Shown: piece after piece, positions 24,513-34,492 of the stretch
Layout: each line of letters starts with the position of its first letter
How positions within the stretch are numbered: the first letter of the stretch is position 1
DNA from: Clostridia bacterium
Lineage (GTDB): Bacteria; Bacillota_A; Clostridia; Oscillospirales; CAG-272
Length of the DNA: 64,000 bases
Reading direction: 5' to 3'
NCBI GenBank assembly: GCA_017466455.1
Contig: JAFTUD010000002.1
Span: 1 to 64,000 of the forward strand
The notes under the pieces: generated by a model
Database searches by the model: none
The model's input: the letters and a program-made list of their open reading frames with translations, nothing else
Told to the model about the DNA's origin: nothing
Made by a program: the position numbers and the translations under genes

Positions 24513-25310
24513 ATGAAAATCTATGTTGATATGCTTTTTGCGATAAATTTTAGTATGGATTTTGTTTCCTTATTTTTAACCTTAAAATTGTTGCATAAGC
24601 CATTGTATAAGAGAAGAATACTTGCTTCCGCAGCCTTGGGAGGTCTTTATGGAGTTTTTGATGTGTTAGTAAATCAAGCTCCAATAATATCAATATTAAC
24701 CTCGGTTTTAATATCATTTTTAATGTGCTTCATTTGCTTCAAGGAGAGGAGCAAGCGAAGATTTATAGGAGCATATGCCGTCTACTGGGGTGTTAGCGCC
24801 TGTCTTGGCGGATTTATGAGCCTTCTATATTCGTTTCTTAATAAAACCCTTGCCGAATACATAGAAAAGCATAGCTATACAACAGTATATAATGGAGCGC
24901 GATTTTTTATAATTTTGGCAATATCAATAATAGCATCGCTTCTTTTGAGCCGAGCGCTAAATAACGAAAGACAAATTGATGTGGCAGAGGTTTTTGTTGA
25001 ATATAGCGGAAAAGCCTTTACCTTCAAGGGGCTTTGTGATTCAGGAAACCTACTGACCGAGCCGTTTTCAGGACGGGCAGTGATCCTTGTAACGAGTGAA
25101 ACACAGCTTGGCAGAGAAATAGAAGCTACTGCTGACATTCATAAAAAATATATTCCGTACGATGGAGTAGGCGGACACGGATTTGTCAAGGGAATAAAGC
25201 CACAGGTGCTCAGAATCAATAATGAAGAAAAATCGGCTATTATAGCCCCAATAAATAAAAAAGAATTTGGCGGATACGAGGCGTGTATTCCTATGATGCT
25301 GATAAATTAA
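24513..25310 (+). CDS. spoIIGA: Sigma-E processing peptidase
   Basis: The 265-residue protein is somewhat short for SpoIIGA. Its N-terminal half has about five membrane spans. The C-terminal aspartic-protease-like domain contains FKGLCDSGNLLTEPFSG, where the Asp in CDSGN is catalytic. The end, GYEACIPMMLIN, is also family-like. It cleaves pro-sigma-E in the mother cell after a forespore signal. The ATG at 24513 follows GGAGG (24501-24505); an in-frame ATG at 24477 lies within the promoter. sigE follows 12 nt downstream. Confidence 0.92.
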   Translation: MKIYVDMLFAINFSMDFVSLFLTLKLLHKPLYKRRILASAALGGLYGVFDVLVNQAPIISILTSVLISFLMCFICFKERSKRRFIGAYAVYWGVSACLGGFMSLLYSFLNKTLAEYIEKHSYTTVYNGARFFIILAISIIASLLLSRALNNERQIDVAEVFVEYSGKAFTFKGLCDSGNLLTEPFSGRAVILVTSETQLGREIEATADIHKKYIPYDGVGGHGFVKGIKPQVLRINNEEKSAIIAPINKKEFGGYEACIPMMLIN

Positions 25311-25322
25311 AAGGAGATTATC

Positions 25323-26027
25323 ATGAGATTGCTTAAAAAAATACGAATTTTCATAATTAACATTTTTAAACCTAAGCCAAAGCAAATATTCTACATAAAT
25401 AGCGTTGAAACGCTTCCGCCACCGTTAGAGCCCGAGGTTGAGGCTGAAATAATTTCTCAAATGGAGAGCGATCCTGATAAGGCGTCAATTTTAATAGAGC
25501 ATAATTTGCGCCTTGTCGTTTATATAGCAAAGAAATTTGAGTCCACAGGAATACCTCTTGAGGATTTGACCTCGGTTGGAACAATAGGGCTAATTAAATC
25601 TATAAATACCTATAAATCCGACAAAAACATAAAGCTCGCCACCTACGCCTCAAGATGTATAGAAAATGAAATTTTGATGTACATAAGAAAAAATAACAAT
25701 AGGTATGTAGAAATTTCAATTGATGAGCCACTTAATACCGATTGGGATGGAAACGAGCTGCTGCTGTCAGATGTTTTGGGTACAGATGATGATGTGGTAT
25801 ACAAAAACATCGAGGAGGAGGAAAACAAAAAAATAATCCATGATGCGCTTGATAAGCTGAACAAGAGAGAAAGAATAATAATAGATTTGCGATATGGATT
25901 TATTGACGGAAACGAGAAGACTCAAAAGGAGGTGGCAGACGAGCTTGGAATTTCTCAATCATACATATCTCGCTTAGAGAAAAAGATAATAAAAAAGCTG
26001 AAAAAAGAGATAGAAACAAAATTTTAA
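25323..26027 (+). CDS. sigE: RNA polymerase sporulation sigma factor sigma-E (pro-form)
   Basis: The 234-residue protein carries a hydrophobic and basic pro-sequence ([18 protein letters not shown]) that SpoIIGA removes in the family. Region 2 ([56 protein letters not shown]) and region 4 ([35 protein letters not shown]) follow. It directs mother-cell transcription, including operons such as spoIIIA. RBS AAGGAG. In many relatives sigG comes next; here rpmE does. Confidence 0.95.
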   Translation: MRLLKKIRIFIINIFKPKPKQIFYINSVETLPPPLEPEVEAEIISQMESDPDKASILIEHNLRLVVYIAKKFESTGIPLEDLTSVGTIGLIKSINTYKSDKNIKLATYASRCIENEILMYIRKNNNRYVEISIDEPLNTDWDGNELLLSDVLGTDDDVVYKNIEEEENKKIIHDALDKLNKRERIIIDLRYGFIDGNEKTQKEVADELGISQSYISRLEKKIIKKLKKEIETKF

Positions 26028-26047
26028 AAAATATTTGCAAAAAAGTA

Positions 26048-26077
26048 TTGACTTTTACATTTGATGTGTAGTATAAT
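26048..26077 (+). promoter_or_regulatory. Promoter of rpmE
   Basis: TTGACT (26048-26053), an 18-bp spacer and TATAAT (26072-26077), about 40 nt before the rpmE start. Confidence 0.7.
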
Positions 26078-26118
26078 AAAGCGAATTTAAAGAACTTTAA
26101 TGCAAAGAGGTGAAAATA

Positions 26119-26322
26119 ATGAAATCAGGACTTCATCCGGAATATAAGGAAGCAACAATCAAATGTGCTTGTGGAAATACCGTAACTACTAAGACCACAA
26201 AAGGCGATATCTCAGTTGAAATCTGTGCTAAGTGCCATCCTTTCTTTACAGGAAAGCAAAAGTTGGTAGACGCAGGCGGACGAGTTGACAAGTTTAAGAA
26301 GCGTCTTAACGGTGTTAAATAA
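26119..26322 (+). CDS. rpmE: 50S ribosomal protein L31, zinc type
   Basis: The 67-residue protein has the usual L31 length and the motif pairs CACGN (C16, C18) and [13 protein letters not shown] (C36, C39) that bind zinc in the C+ form. It belongs to the 50S subunit. The ATG at 26119 is chosen over a GTG 9 nt upstream, since AGAGGTGA is the RBS. Monocistronic, with its own promoter and terminator. Confidence 0.97.
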   Translation: MKSGLHPEYKEATIKCACGNTVTTKTTKGDISVEICAKCHPFFTGKQKLVDAGGRVDKFKKRLNGVK

Positions 26323-26328
26323 GAGTTA

Positions 26329-26356
26329 AAACTGGCAAGCAAGCGCTTGCCAGTTT
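26329..26356 (+). terminator. Terminator after rpmE
   Basis: AAACTGGCAAGC (26329-26340) pairs with GCTTGCCAGTTT (26345-26356) around AAGC, followed by AATTTTATC. Confidence 0.85.
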
Positions 26357-26390
26357 AATTTTATCACAATTTATACAGATAGGAGGATAT

Positions 26391-27662
26391 ATGGATAAAA
26401 ATTTAATAGATGATAGAGTGATAATGGTTTCCGTCTATCCTCAGGGCAAGGCCGATGAGGCAGAGATATCCCTTGATGAGCTTGAACGGCTTGTAGATAC
26501 GGCAGGAGGTAGCGTGTTTGCAAGGCTGACTCAATGCAAAAGCTCCCATGATGTAGCCACTTGTCTTGGCGAGGGAAAGCTTGAGGAGCTCGCTCAGCTA
26601 TGCAAAAATAATTCCATAAAAAAGGTTGTTTTTGATTGTGAGCTTACACCTGCACAAATAAAAAATATTGAAAACGCCATAGATGCCGATGTTGTTGATA
26701 GAAGCATGCTTATTCTTGATATTTTTGCCTTGCATGCTAAAAGCGCGGAGGGAAAAATACAGGTAGAGCTTGCTCAGCTCAAATATACCGCGCCAAGACT
26801 TATTGGAGCAGGGCGAGATATGTCAAGGCTCGGTGGTGGAATAGGAACTCGCGGACCGGGTGAGAGTAAGCTTGAAATTGACCGCCGTCGCCTTTCCTCG
26901 AGAATTGCGTTTTTGCAGGATCAGCTAAGAGAAATAGAGAAGAACAGATTAACAGCAAGAGCCCAAAGAGATAAAAGCGGTATTCCTAAGGCAGCAATTG
27001 TTGGATATACAAACGCAGGAAAATCAACTATATTAAATATGCTTACCGGAGCTGGAATTCTTGCTGAGGACAAGCTTTTTGCAACGCTTGATCCCACAAC
27101 AAGGAAATATGAGCTTCCAAGTGGAATATCTATGCTTCTTACTGATACGGTAGGATTCATAAGAAAGCTTCCTCATCATCTGATTCACGCCTTTCGCTCA
27201 ACTCTTGATGAAGCGGTGTACGCGGATTTCTTGATTATAGTAGTAGATTCCTCTGATGATGAATGCTTTGAGCATATGGCTGTGACGGAATATATTTTAC
27301 AAGGGCTTGAGGCGTTTGATAAGCCAAAGCTTTACATTTTTAATAAAGCTGATAAATGCACTCCCGAAAGACTTTATGATTTGCGTTTGATAAAGGGTAG
27401 AGATGATAGGGTTGTTTCCTTGTGCGCTAAGAGTGGACATGGAATAGACGAGCTTTTAGAACAGCTTGAGGCACTTTGCCGTAGCGGTAAAAGTGTAGAG
27501 GCATTTTTGTTTCCTTACACCGAGCAGGGTGCATTAAATTCTCTTTATGCGGTAGCCGAAATAAGGGAAACCAAGTACACCGATGAGGGTGTTTGGGTTG
27601 AAGCAATTGTTGATGCTAAGGCAAAGGGAATGTTCAAAAAATTCTTAAAAACCGCAATGTAA
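26391..27662 (+). CDS. hflX: Ribosome-associated GTPase HflX
   Basis: The 423-residue protein has the HflX N-terminal domain (LDELERLVDTAGG, CLGEGKLEEL) and the signature GAGRDMSRLGGGIGTRGPGE. The GTPase core has G1 GYTNAGKST at about 204-212, the G3 DTVGF and NKAD for guanine binding. HflX splits stalled ribosomes in other bacteria. RBS ATAGGAGGAT. yigZ follows 24 nt downstream in the same direction, likely one transcript. Confidence 0.95.
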   Translation: MDKNLIDDRVIMVSVYPQGKADEAEISLDELERLVDTAGGSVFARLTQCKSSHDVATCLGEGKLEELAQLCKNNSIKKVVFDCELTPAQIKNIENAIDADVVDRSMLILDIFALHAKSAEGKIQVELAQLKYTAPRLIGAGRDMSRLGGGIGTRGPGESKLEIDRRRLSSRIAFLQDQLREIEKNRLTARAQRDKSGIPKAAIVGYTNAGKSTILNMLTGAGILAEDKLFATLDPTTRKYELPSGISMLLTDTVGFIRKLPHHLIHAFRSTLDEAVYADFLIIVVDSSDDECFEHMAVTEYILQGLEAFDKPKLYIFNKADKCTPERLYDLRLIKGRDDRVVSLCAKSGHGIDELLEQLEALCRSGKSVEAFLFPYTEQGALNSLYAVAEIRETKYTDEGVWVEAIVDAKAKGMFKKFLKTAM

Positions 27663-27686
27663 TTATTGTAGTAATTTGGTAATAAA

Positions 27687-28307
27687 ATGGAAAAAATAAA
27701 AAGGTTAAAAGAAACCGCGGAAATAGAATTTGTAGAAAAGAAATCTGTTTTTATAGCTATCGCCAAACGGGTGAATAGCGAAGAGGAAGCGGTTGAATTT
27801 ATAAAACAAAGAAAGAAGAAGTACGCTGATGCAACACATAATGTGTATGCGTATATCTTGGGCGACGGTCTTGTTTCAAGATATTCTGACGACGCCGAGC
27901 CACAGGGCACGGCGGGAATGCCCGTGCTGAACGCTATAAGAATGTCGGGGCTTACGGATGTTTGCGTTATAGTAACGAGGTATTTTGGCGGAATTTTACT
28001 TGGCGCGGGCGGTCTTGTCCGCGCTTACTCGACAAGCGCTTCTATGGCGCTTGAAAATGGGGGAGTATCGGTATATGAGCAGTTTGATGTTCTCAAATGC
28101 GATTGCTCATATTCGGACTATCAAAGGCTTCAACCGATAATGGAGCATTATGATGTAAAAATTGACGGCACGGAGTTTTCCGAAAATGTGACATTGAATT
28201 TTGCCATTCCATGCGAGCAATCACATGAGCTTAATTTAAAAATACGGGACTCCTTTGCGGGTAGGATAACACTCAATTTTGTTGAAAAAAGGTTAGACTG
28301 TAAATAA
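27687..28307 (+). CDS. yigZ: YigZ/IMPACT family protein
   Basis: The 206-residue protein has the UPF0029/IMPACT N-terminal domain with KKSVFIAIA, ATHNVYAYILG, SDDAEPQGTAGMPVL and VTRYFGGILLGAGGLVRAYS. A short C-terminal domain follows. The family is widespread, and its biochemical role in bacteria is poorly defined. It lies close behind hflX and ends in a strong terminator. Confidence 0.9.
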   Translation: MEKIKRLKETAEIEFVEKKSVFIAIAKRVNSEEEAVEFIKQRKKKYADATHNVYAYILGDGLVSRYSDDAEPQGTAGMPVLNAIRMSGLTDVCVIVTRYFGGILLGAGGLVRAYSTSASMALENGGVSVYEQFDVLKCDCSYSDYQRLQPIMEHYDVKIDGTEFSENVTLNFAIPCEQSHELNLKIRDSFAGRITLNFVEKRLDCK

Positions 28308-28323
28308 TTGTAGATAAATGTAG

Positions 28324-28357
28324 AAAATTAGTGCAAAAAAGTATTTGCACTAATTTT
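28324..28357 (+). terminator. Terminator after yigZ
   Basis: A perfect 14-bp stem (28324-28337 with 28344-28357) around AAAGTA ends in a T run. Its right arm also contains the -35 box of the next promoter. Confidence 0.85.
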
Positions 28358-28373
28358 TGCGTATTTATATAAT
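28344..28373 (+). promoter_or_regulatory. Candidate promoter of the dgt-dnaG-rpoD operon
   Basis: TTTGCA (28344-28349), an 18-bp spacer and TATAAT (28368-28373). The -35 box lies inside the yigZ terminator stem. Confidence 0.5.
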
Positions 28374-28399
28374 ATAAAAGAAAATGAAAGGAGATGCCT

Positions 28400-29407
28400 A
28401 TGACTGCTAATGAAATGTTTCTTGAACGAGAAAGATCGTTTTTGTCTGAATATGCTTTTTTGACTTCCAATACAAGAGGCAGAGTGACTCCTTGTCCGCC
28501 ATGTCCTAATCGTACCGAATTTCAAAGAGATAGAGATAGAATACTTCATTCTAAGGCGTTTAGAAGGCTTATGCATAAAACGCAGGTGTTTCTTTCTCCT
28601 GAGGACGAGCATTTTAGAACGAGAATGACGCACACTCTTGAGGTCACTCAAATTGCGAGGATTATATCTCGCGCCCTTAGGCTAAATGAAGACCTTTGTG
28701 AGGCAGCCGCCCTTGGTCATGATTTGGGACATACTCCGTTCGGTCATTCGGGTGAATCTGCAATGCAACGATTCTTTGATCCGGATTTTGCGCATTATAA
28801 GCAGAGTATTAGGGTTGTTGAGATTCTCGAAAACGAGGGAGAAGGCTTGAACCTGACATGGGAGGTTAAGGATGCTATACTTAACCATACCGGCTCATGC
28901 GAGGCATCTACCTTAGAGGGTAAGATTATAAAGCTTGCTGATAGGATTGCATATATCAATCACGATATTGATGATGCGTGCAGGGCAAAGATTATGTGCA
29001 TTGAGGATATACCGAAGGAAATTCGTAATGTCCTTGGAAGCGGACATAGTCAACGAATAAATACTCTCGTTTCATCAATAATTTCGGAAAGCATGGACAA
29101 GCCATATGTTAAGATGTCGGATGAGGTTTCATCGGCAATGCTTGAACTAAGGAGCTTTCTTTTCCAAAATGTATATACAAACAAGATTGTTAAGGCGGAG
29201 GAGGAAAAGGCTATTGAAATGCTTGGAACTCTATTTGAGTATTTTGTGAAAAATCCAATGGAAATGCCTGATATATACATAAAAAATTTAAATACTGAGT
29301 CGGTTGAAAGATGCGTATGCGATTTTATTTCGGGAATGACCGATAGGTATGCGGTAGATTTGTTTAGAGAGCTATTTGTTCCTAATTCATGGAGGCGAAA
29401 TAAATGA
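28400..29407 (+). CDS. dgt: dGTP triphosphohydrolase-like HD protein
   Basis: The 335-residue protein is of the short (type 2) dGTPase family. Motifs are RDRDRILHSKAFRRLMHKTQVF, the HD metal site in RTRMTHTLEVTQIAR and ALGHDLGHTPFGHSGE, and the later KLADRIAYINHDIDDA. Such enzymes release triphosphate from dNTPs and help balance the pool. Start 28400 is preferred over 28394, because AAAGGAG would touch the earlier ATG. It overlaps dnaG by ATGA, so replication and nucleotide control are grouped with rpoD. Confidence 0.92.
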   Translation: MTANEMFLERERSFLSEYAFLTSNTRGRVTPCPPCPNRTEFQRDRDRILHSKAFRRLMHKTQVFLSPEDEHFRTRMTHTLEVTQIARIISRALRLNEDLCEAAALGHDLGHTPFGHSGESAMQRFFDPDFAHYKQSIRVVEILENEGEGLNLTWEVKDAILNHTGSCEASTLEGKIIKLADRIAYINHDIDDACRAKIMCIEDIPKEIRNVLGSGHSQRINTLVSSIISESMDKPYVKMSDEVSSAMLELRSFLFQNVYTNKIVKAEEEKAIEMLGTLFEYFVKNPMEMPDIYIKNLNTESVERCVCDFISGMTDRYAVDLFRELFVPNSWRRNK

Positions 29408-31152
29408 TATCACCTCAAATCATAGAAGAGATCAAGTATAGGAACGATATTGAAAGTGTCATATCATCTTATGTCAATTTAAGAAGGGCAGGCTCTAACT
29501 TTAGCGGACTTTGCCCCTTCCATAGTGAGAAAACGCCTTCATTTGTCGTTTTCCCGGCTACCGAGTCCTTTTATTGCTTTGGATGCGGAGCTGGCGGAGA
29601 TGCAATATCGTTTGTAATGCGTGCGGAAAACGTTGACTATGTTTCCGCTATTAAAATTCTTGCACAAAGGAGTGGAATTATCCTTCCTGATGATGTAGAC
29701 AATACGAAAAAAGAGCGTGGAGTCGGCCGTCAAAGAGTGCTTGATATGAATATTGAGGCGGTCAAGTTTTTCCAACAGTGCCTTTGGGATGAACGCCTCG
29801 GCGCTGAGGCAAGGGAATACTTGCTCAATAAAAGAGGCTTGGATAGGAGAGTAATTAAGCACTTTAGAATAGGCTTTGCGCCTAATTCCTTTGGTATGCT
29901 TCATGATCACCTTAAAAAGCTTGGATATACTGATGAGGAAATGTATGTTGCGTTCCTTTGCGGTAAGGGTCAAAACGGAGCAACTTACGACTACTTCAGA
30001 AATAGAGTTATGTTTCCAATAATTGACACATCGGGAAATGTGGTTGCGTTCGGTGGCCGTGTTATGGATGATTCAAAGCCAAAGTATTTAAATACATCAG
30101 ACACGCCCGCGTTCAAAAAGAGTAGGAATTTATTCGCCTTGAACTTCGCAAAGGGTCACTGTGAAAGCAATATGATTTTGTGCGAGGGATATATGGATGT
30201 TATCGCGCTACATGCTTCCGGATTTGAAAATGCGGTTGCAACACTTGGAACTGCGATCACCTCAGAGCAGGCGAGAATTTTCTCAAAATACACTAAAAAG
30301 GTAATCATATCCTACGATAGTGATGACGCAGGACAGCGAGCCGCTAATAAAGCGTTTACCTACCTTCAAGAGGTTGGAGTTGATGTAAGAATTTTGAAAA
30401 TGGCAGGAGCAAAGGACCCCGATGAGTATATAAAGGCCTATGGCGCTGACAAATTTAGGGATCTTCTTGAAAAGCCACAAACGAGATTTGAATTTGAAAC
30501 CGAAAAGGTTCTTGCAAAGTACAACATACTTGACTTAGAAGAAAAAATAAAGGCTTCCTCTGAAATTTGCAAAATTATTTCGTCATTTTCCTCGGAAATT
30601 GAACGGGAAATTTATTATGCAAAAGCTTCCGATATTCTAAAATTGCCACAGGATAGCATCAAAAGAGATGTTAACTCTATTTTGAATAAACGAAGACGGG
30701 AAGAGAAGAAAAACCAAATAAACGAAATATACCGTGCAACGAGCGGTATAGGAGATAGAATCAATCCTGAGAGCGCTTCTAACATCAGGGCAAGTAAGGT
30801 GGAAGAGGCAATTTTGGGAATGATGCAGCTTCATGATGAGCATTTTAATAAGTGTGTAACAACACTTACGGCTGATGACTTTGTTACTTCGTTTGGCAAA
30901 AGAGTTTTTGAAAAAATGAGGGAGTTACATAACTCGGGTACTAAATTTGACACAGCATATTTTTTGGAAGACTTTACTCAGGACGAGGTTTCAAGAATTA
31001 CTAAAATGCTTGCAGACAGACAAATGCTTGATTCAAACGGGGCGGATGTGCTTAAAGGATGCATTGATTCGCTTTTGAAGGAAAAGGCAAAAAAATCAAG
31101 TGAGGACACGCTTGATTCGTTACAGCAATTATTAAACAAAAAGAAAAAATAA
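29404..31152 (+). CDS. dnaG: DNA primase
   Basis: The 582-residue protein has the N-terminal CHC2 zinc finger ([11 protein letters not shown], then CFGCGAGG). The primase core includes [20 protein letters not shown]. The Toprim domain ([15 protein letters not shown] at about 259, [12 protein letters not shown]) follows, then a helical C-terminal part that would bind DnaB. It makes RNA primers for replication. GGAGG lies 8 nt before the start, and the start overlaps the dgt stop. Confidence 0.96.
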   Translation: MISPQIIEEIKYRNDIESVISSYVNLRRAGSNFSGLCPFHSEKTPSFVVFPATESFYCFGCGAGGDAISFVMRAENVDYVSAIKILAQRSGIILPDDVDNTKKERGVGRQRVLDMNIEAVKFFQQCLWDERLGAEAREYLLNKRGLDRRVIKHFRIGFAPNSFGMLHDHLKKLGYTDEEMYVAFLCGKGQNGATYDYFRNRVMFPIIDTSGNVVAFGGRVMDDSKPKYLNTSDTPAFKKSRNLFALNFAKGHCESNMILCEGYMDVIALHASGFENAVATLGTAITSEQARIFSKYTKKVIISYDSDDAGQRAANKAFTYLQEVGVDVRILKMAGAKDPDEYIKAYGADKFRDLLEKPQTRFEFETEKVLAKYNILDLEEKIKASSEICKIISSFSSEIEREIYYAKASDILKLPQDSIKRDVNSILNKRRREEKKNQINEIYRATSGIGDRINPESASNIRASKVEEAILGMMQLHDEHFNKCVTTLTADDFVTSFGKRVFEKMRELHNSGTKFDTAYFLEDFTQDEVSRITKMLADRQMLDSNGADVLKGCIDSLLKEKAKKSSEDTLDSLQQLLNKKKK

Positions 31153-31168
31153 GTGGGGGTACTTATTG

Positions 31169-32236
31169 ATGGATAAGGATTTTAACAAATTTATTGACCT
31201 TGAGCAAAACAAAAACATTAACGATGATGAACTTGATGATGAGGTAGCCGAGGAAAAGGTTAATTATTTTGATGACGAAGCACTTGATGAAATGTTTCGT
31301 TTAATTCACGCAGGTGGAGCAGATGGCTCCGAGGGAATTGACGACCTTGAAAAAGAGGTTGAGCTTCTTATGAGCCCCGAGGAGCTCAAAAAGATGCAGG
31401 AGCAGTTCTCAGTTGATGATCCTGTCAGAATGTATCTTAAGGAGATTGGCCGAATCTCTCTTCTTAATGCTGATGAGGAAAAGATTTATGCTACCCGCAT
31501 GAAGAATGGCGATGAGAATGCAAAGAATAAGATCGTAGAGGCAAACCTCCGTCTTGTTGTAAGCATCGCTAAAAAGCATCTTGGAAAGGGAATGGCATTC
31601 CTTGACTTGATACAAGAGGGAAACCTCGGTCTTATGAAGGCGGTAGAGAAGTTTGATCCTGAAAAGGGATACAAATTCTCAACCTATGCTACATGGTGGA
31701 TCAGACAAGCTATTACGAGAGCAATTGCCGATCAGGGAAGAATGGTTAGAATACCTGTTCATATGGTAGAAACAATTCACAAGATTTCAAGGGCATCAAG
31801 ACAGCTCCTTCAGGACCTTGGACGCGATCCAACACCGGAGGAAATTGCCGAAAAGATTGAAATGGCTCCCGAAAAGGTAAGAGATGCAATGAAATATGCT
31901 CTTGAGCCCGTTTCTCTTGAAACTCCAATAGGCGAGGAGGAGGACAGCCATCTTGGCGATTTTATCCCTGATGAGGATTCTCCATCTCCTGATGGTGCAG
32001 CATCATATCAGCTTCTCAAGGAACAGCTAAACGAGGTTCTTCATACGCTTACCCCAAGAGAAGAGGAGGTTCTAAGACTACGCTTTGGATTGGATGACGG
32101 AAGGACAAGAACTCTTGAAGAGGTTGGAGAAAAATTCAAAATTACCCGTGAAAGAATTCGTCAAATTGAGGCAAAGGCGATTCGCAAGCTTCGCCACCCA
32201 AGCCGTTCTAAGAAATTGAAGGCTTATCTTGACTAA
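31169..32236 (+). CDS. rpoD: Primary sigma factor RpoD (SigA)
   Basis: The 355-residue protein has an acidic N-terminus of reduced region 1.1 and region 1.2 ([11 protein letters not shown]). Region 2 reads [27 protein letters not shown] and [14 protein letters not shown]. Region 3 follows, and region 4 ([30 protein letters not shown]) recognises -35 DNA. It is the housekeeping sigma factor, matching the TTGACA/TATAAT promoters seen here. Start ATG 31169 follows GGGGG; a TTG just upstream is not needed. The dnaG-rpoD order is the classical macromolecular synthesis operon. Confidence 0.97.
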   Translation: MDKDFNKFIDLEQNKNINDDELDDEVAEEKVNYFDDEALDEMFRLIHAGGADGSEGIDDLEKEVELLMSPEELKKMQEQFSVDDPVRMYLKEIGRISLLNADEEKIYATRMKNGDENAKNKIVEANLRLVVSIAKKHLGKGMAFLDLIQEGNLGLMKAVEKFDPEKGYKFSTYATWWIRQAITRAIADQGRMVRIPVHMVETIHKISRASRQLLQDLGRDPTPEEIAEKIEMAPEKVRDAMKYALEPVSLETPIGEEEDSHLGDFIPDEDSPSPDGAASYQLLKEQLNEVLHTLTPREEEVLRLRFGLDDGRTRTLEEVGEKFKITRERIRQIEAKAIRKLRHPSRSKKLKAYLD

Positions 32237-32269
32237 TTTTGAAAAAATGTAAACGATGTTTGAAATCTC

Positions 32270-32298
32270 TTGACAAAAGCATTTGTTTATAGTAAAAT
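32270..32298 (+). promoter_or_regulatory. Promoter of the solute-binding-like lipoprotein gene
   Basis: Consensus TTGACA (32270-32275), a 17-bp spacer and TAAAAT (32293-32298), about 40 nt before the start. Confidence 0.75.
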
Positions 32299-32340
32299 TA
32301 TAATAATTGAATAAAACTCAATTTGCGGAGGAATTGATTA

Positions 32341-34365
32341 ATGAAACTAAAGCTTGTTTCCTTGCTTCTTGTTTTGCTCATGGTTTGTTCACTTATGCTT
32401 ACTGCCTGTGGAAACGAGAAGTCCGAGGATGAAATAAGAAAGGAAAATGTTTTGAAGGGTCAAGAGCAGGCGTATACGCTCTCGCTTTGGATTCCTACAA
32501 ACTCAGATGCTAATTCCGCTGAATTCAAGGCAAGGCTTGAAGCAGTAGAGGAGGCCATCAACGATATTATTGCGTCAGATAACACAAGAATTAAGATTTT
32601 TGCTGTATCCGATGCAGAGTATGAGGCAAAGCTCAATGAAAAAATTACACAGGCAAAGGGATCAAACCTTATTAAGCCGAGCGAGGCGGGCGCTTTGTAT
32701 GTAAATACCGCTGAAAAGAACTATCCCGACCCAACAAATACAGAGGATTATTTCTATCAGCTTCAATATCCCGCGATTCTTGATAATCAAATTGATATTT
32801 GCCTAATAAGGGATTATAATACATATTCTTCACTTGTAAAGGACGGCGCGCTTCATTCTATTAACAGCTATGTTACAAACGAGAGCGCTTCATATCCAAG
32901 ATTTAAGAAGATGATAAGAAGTGAATTCATCACACCTCTTATGATAGAAAGTAATTTGTATGCAATTCCTAACAACCGTGCATATGTAGATGATGAATAT
33001 CAGTATATTCTTATCAACAAGGAGCTTGCAAACAGCGCAAGCGTAGCTGTTGAAACTGATAATATCAAGTCTGTTTTGGGCTGCAAGGACATTATCACCA
33101 AAATCGGTGAATTGAATGTGGACGGAGTTGTTCCTTTCGTTGGAAGCGAGAAGGACCTATCTGGCCTTACATACTGGTCAAACGACGGTCAATCCTTGAT
33201 TGCTTCTACAAGCAGCAGTCTTTCTCCCGATAGTATTCTTAACAACGAAGCATACATTTCTTATACAAAGCTTTATAAGGAGCTTCTTGATAAAAACTAT
33301 GTAAAGGGAACCCTTGGCGATGGTGAAACAGCGGGAGTATTTGTGTACAATGGCACAATGGCAGGTGCTGAAAAGTATGCCGAGGATTATTACCTTGTAA
33401 AGACCGAGGTGCCTGTAGTAGATGAGTCTGAGCTTTATGGCTCAATGTTCGCAATTTCCGAATATTGCATCAACTTTGATAGAGCGATGAGCTTCATCTA
33501 TCTTCTTAACACAAATGCTCAAATACGCACACTCCTTCAATACGGTATAAAGGATGTTGATTATGTTCTTGACTATACCGAAAGCGAGGATGATCCTAAG
33601 ATTCAGCTCGTGAAGGATGAAAACGGAAAGATTGCGTATGATATGGACATTAGATTTACAGGTAATGGCTATATTACATATAAGGAAGACGGAAGCGTAA
33701 TTGATGATTGGGATTATATAAAGCTCGTTAACCATGATGCAGTCGTTTCAAAATATCTACACCTCTTGACAAATTATAAGAACAGCACTGATTCTGTGAA
33801 GTTCTGTAAGACCTGTCATGCGGTTCTTGAGGCGAGAACAACTAAGGTTGAGGGTGGAAAAACTCTTTGTAAGACCTGCTCAACCGAGGCGGTTAATCTC
33901 AAGAGCGTGGTTGAAGAGGCTACAACCGCATTAAAGACGCTTAGTGCCGAGGTTATTTCCGAAATTAACGCAATGACTCTTGCTGAATTTGAATCATTCT
34001 TGGAAGCTTATGAGGTTGCAAAGGATAAGGCAAATATTGAAAAACAGCTTGATGAAAAGGCTGAGGAATATGCTGCCTTGAAGCCAAATGAGCAGGCGAA
34101 AAAGGATAAAATAGAGGAAAACAATCTCTTTATTGAAGCAAATAAGGAAAGCGAAGATGAGGCAGTTAAGGAGCAGGTTAAGGCTTGCGAGGATGAAAAT
34201 AAAACACTTACTGCTGAGCTTGAAAAGATTGAAAAATACGATGAGCTATTAGCAAAGAAGGCTGTTTATACAGCAAATTCAACCTTAGTTAAGCTTCTTG
34301 ATTCCTCCGCATATTATGATGCACTTTCAGCGTATGCGTACTTGAACAAAGCATATAACAAATAA
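32341..34365 (+). CDS. Solute-binding-like lipoprotein with zinc-ribbon and coiled coil
   Basis: The 674-residue protein has a lipoprotein signal peptide with lipobox LTAC (Cys at residue 23). The first 480 residues resemble ABC-transporter solute-binding proteins (YTLSLWIPTNSD near the start, later LYAIPNNRAYVDDEYQYILINKELA). An unusual four-cysteine ribbon follows (FCKTCHAVLE, about 16 residues, then LCKTC; about residues 482-510). After it comes a long Glu/Lys-rich coiled coil to the end. No permease or ATPase gene is next to it, so transport is uncertain. RBS GGAGG at 32325-32329. The ribbon-plus-coil tail is not standard for the family. Confidence 0.7.
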   Translation: MKLKLVSLLLVLLMVCSLMLTACGNEKSEDEIRKENVLKGQEQAYTLSLWIPTNSDANSAEFKARLEAVEEAINDIIASDNTRIKIFAVSDAEYEAKLNEKITQAKGSNLIKPSEAGALYVNTAEKNYPDPTNTEDYFYQLQYPAILDNQIDICLIRDYNTYSSLVKDGALHSINSYVTNESASYPRFKKMIRSEFITPLMIESNLYAIPNNRAYVDDEYQYILINKELANSASVAVETDNIKSVLGCKDIITKIGELNVDGVVPFVGSEKDLSGLTYWSNDGQSLIASTSSSLSPDSILNNEAYISYTKLYKELLDKNYVKGTLGDGETAGVFVYNGTMAGAEKYAEDYYLVKTEVPVVDESELYGSMFAISEYCINFDRAMSFIYLLNTNAQIRTLLQYGIKDVDYVLDYTESEDDPKIQLVKDENGKIAYDMDIRFTGNGYITYKEDGSVIDDWDYIKLVNHDAVVSKYLHLLTNYKNSTDSVKFCKTCHAVLEARTTKVEGGKTLCKTCSTEAVNLKSVVEEATTALKTLSAEVISEINAMTLAEFESFLEAYEVAKDKANIEKQLDEKAEEYAALKPNEQAKKDKIEENNLFIEANKESEDEAVKEQVKACEDENKTLTAELEKIEKYDELLAKKAVYTANSTLVKLLDSSAYYDALSAYAYLNKAYNK

Positions 34366-34376
34366 TAAAGCCACAT

Positions 34377-34406
34377 AAAAATGCCGAGAAAAATCTCGGC
34401 ATTTTT
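34377..34406 (+). terminator. Terminator after the lipoprotein gene
   Basis: ATGCCGAGA (34381-34389) pairs with TCTCGGCAT (34394-34402) around AAAA, with A and T runs at the base. Confidence 0.9.
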
Positions 34407-34457
34407 TAACAAAAAGATAATAAAATGTAAACTTTTTGTGAATTTAGCGAAACATAC

Positions 34458-34486
34458 TTGAAAACGGAATAATAGGATGTTATAAT
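34458..34486 (+). promoter_or_regulatory. Promoter of rpsB-tsf
   Basis: TTGAAA (34458-34463), a 17-bp spacer and TATAAT (34481-34486) with TGT before it (extended -10). It lies about 130 nt before rpsB, leaving a long leader. Confidence 0.78.
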
Positions 34487-34492
34487 ACAATG

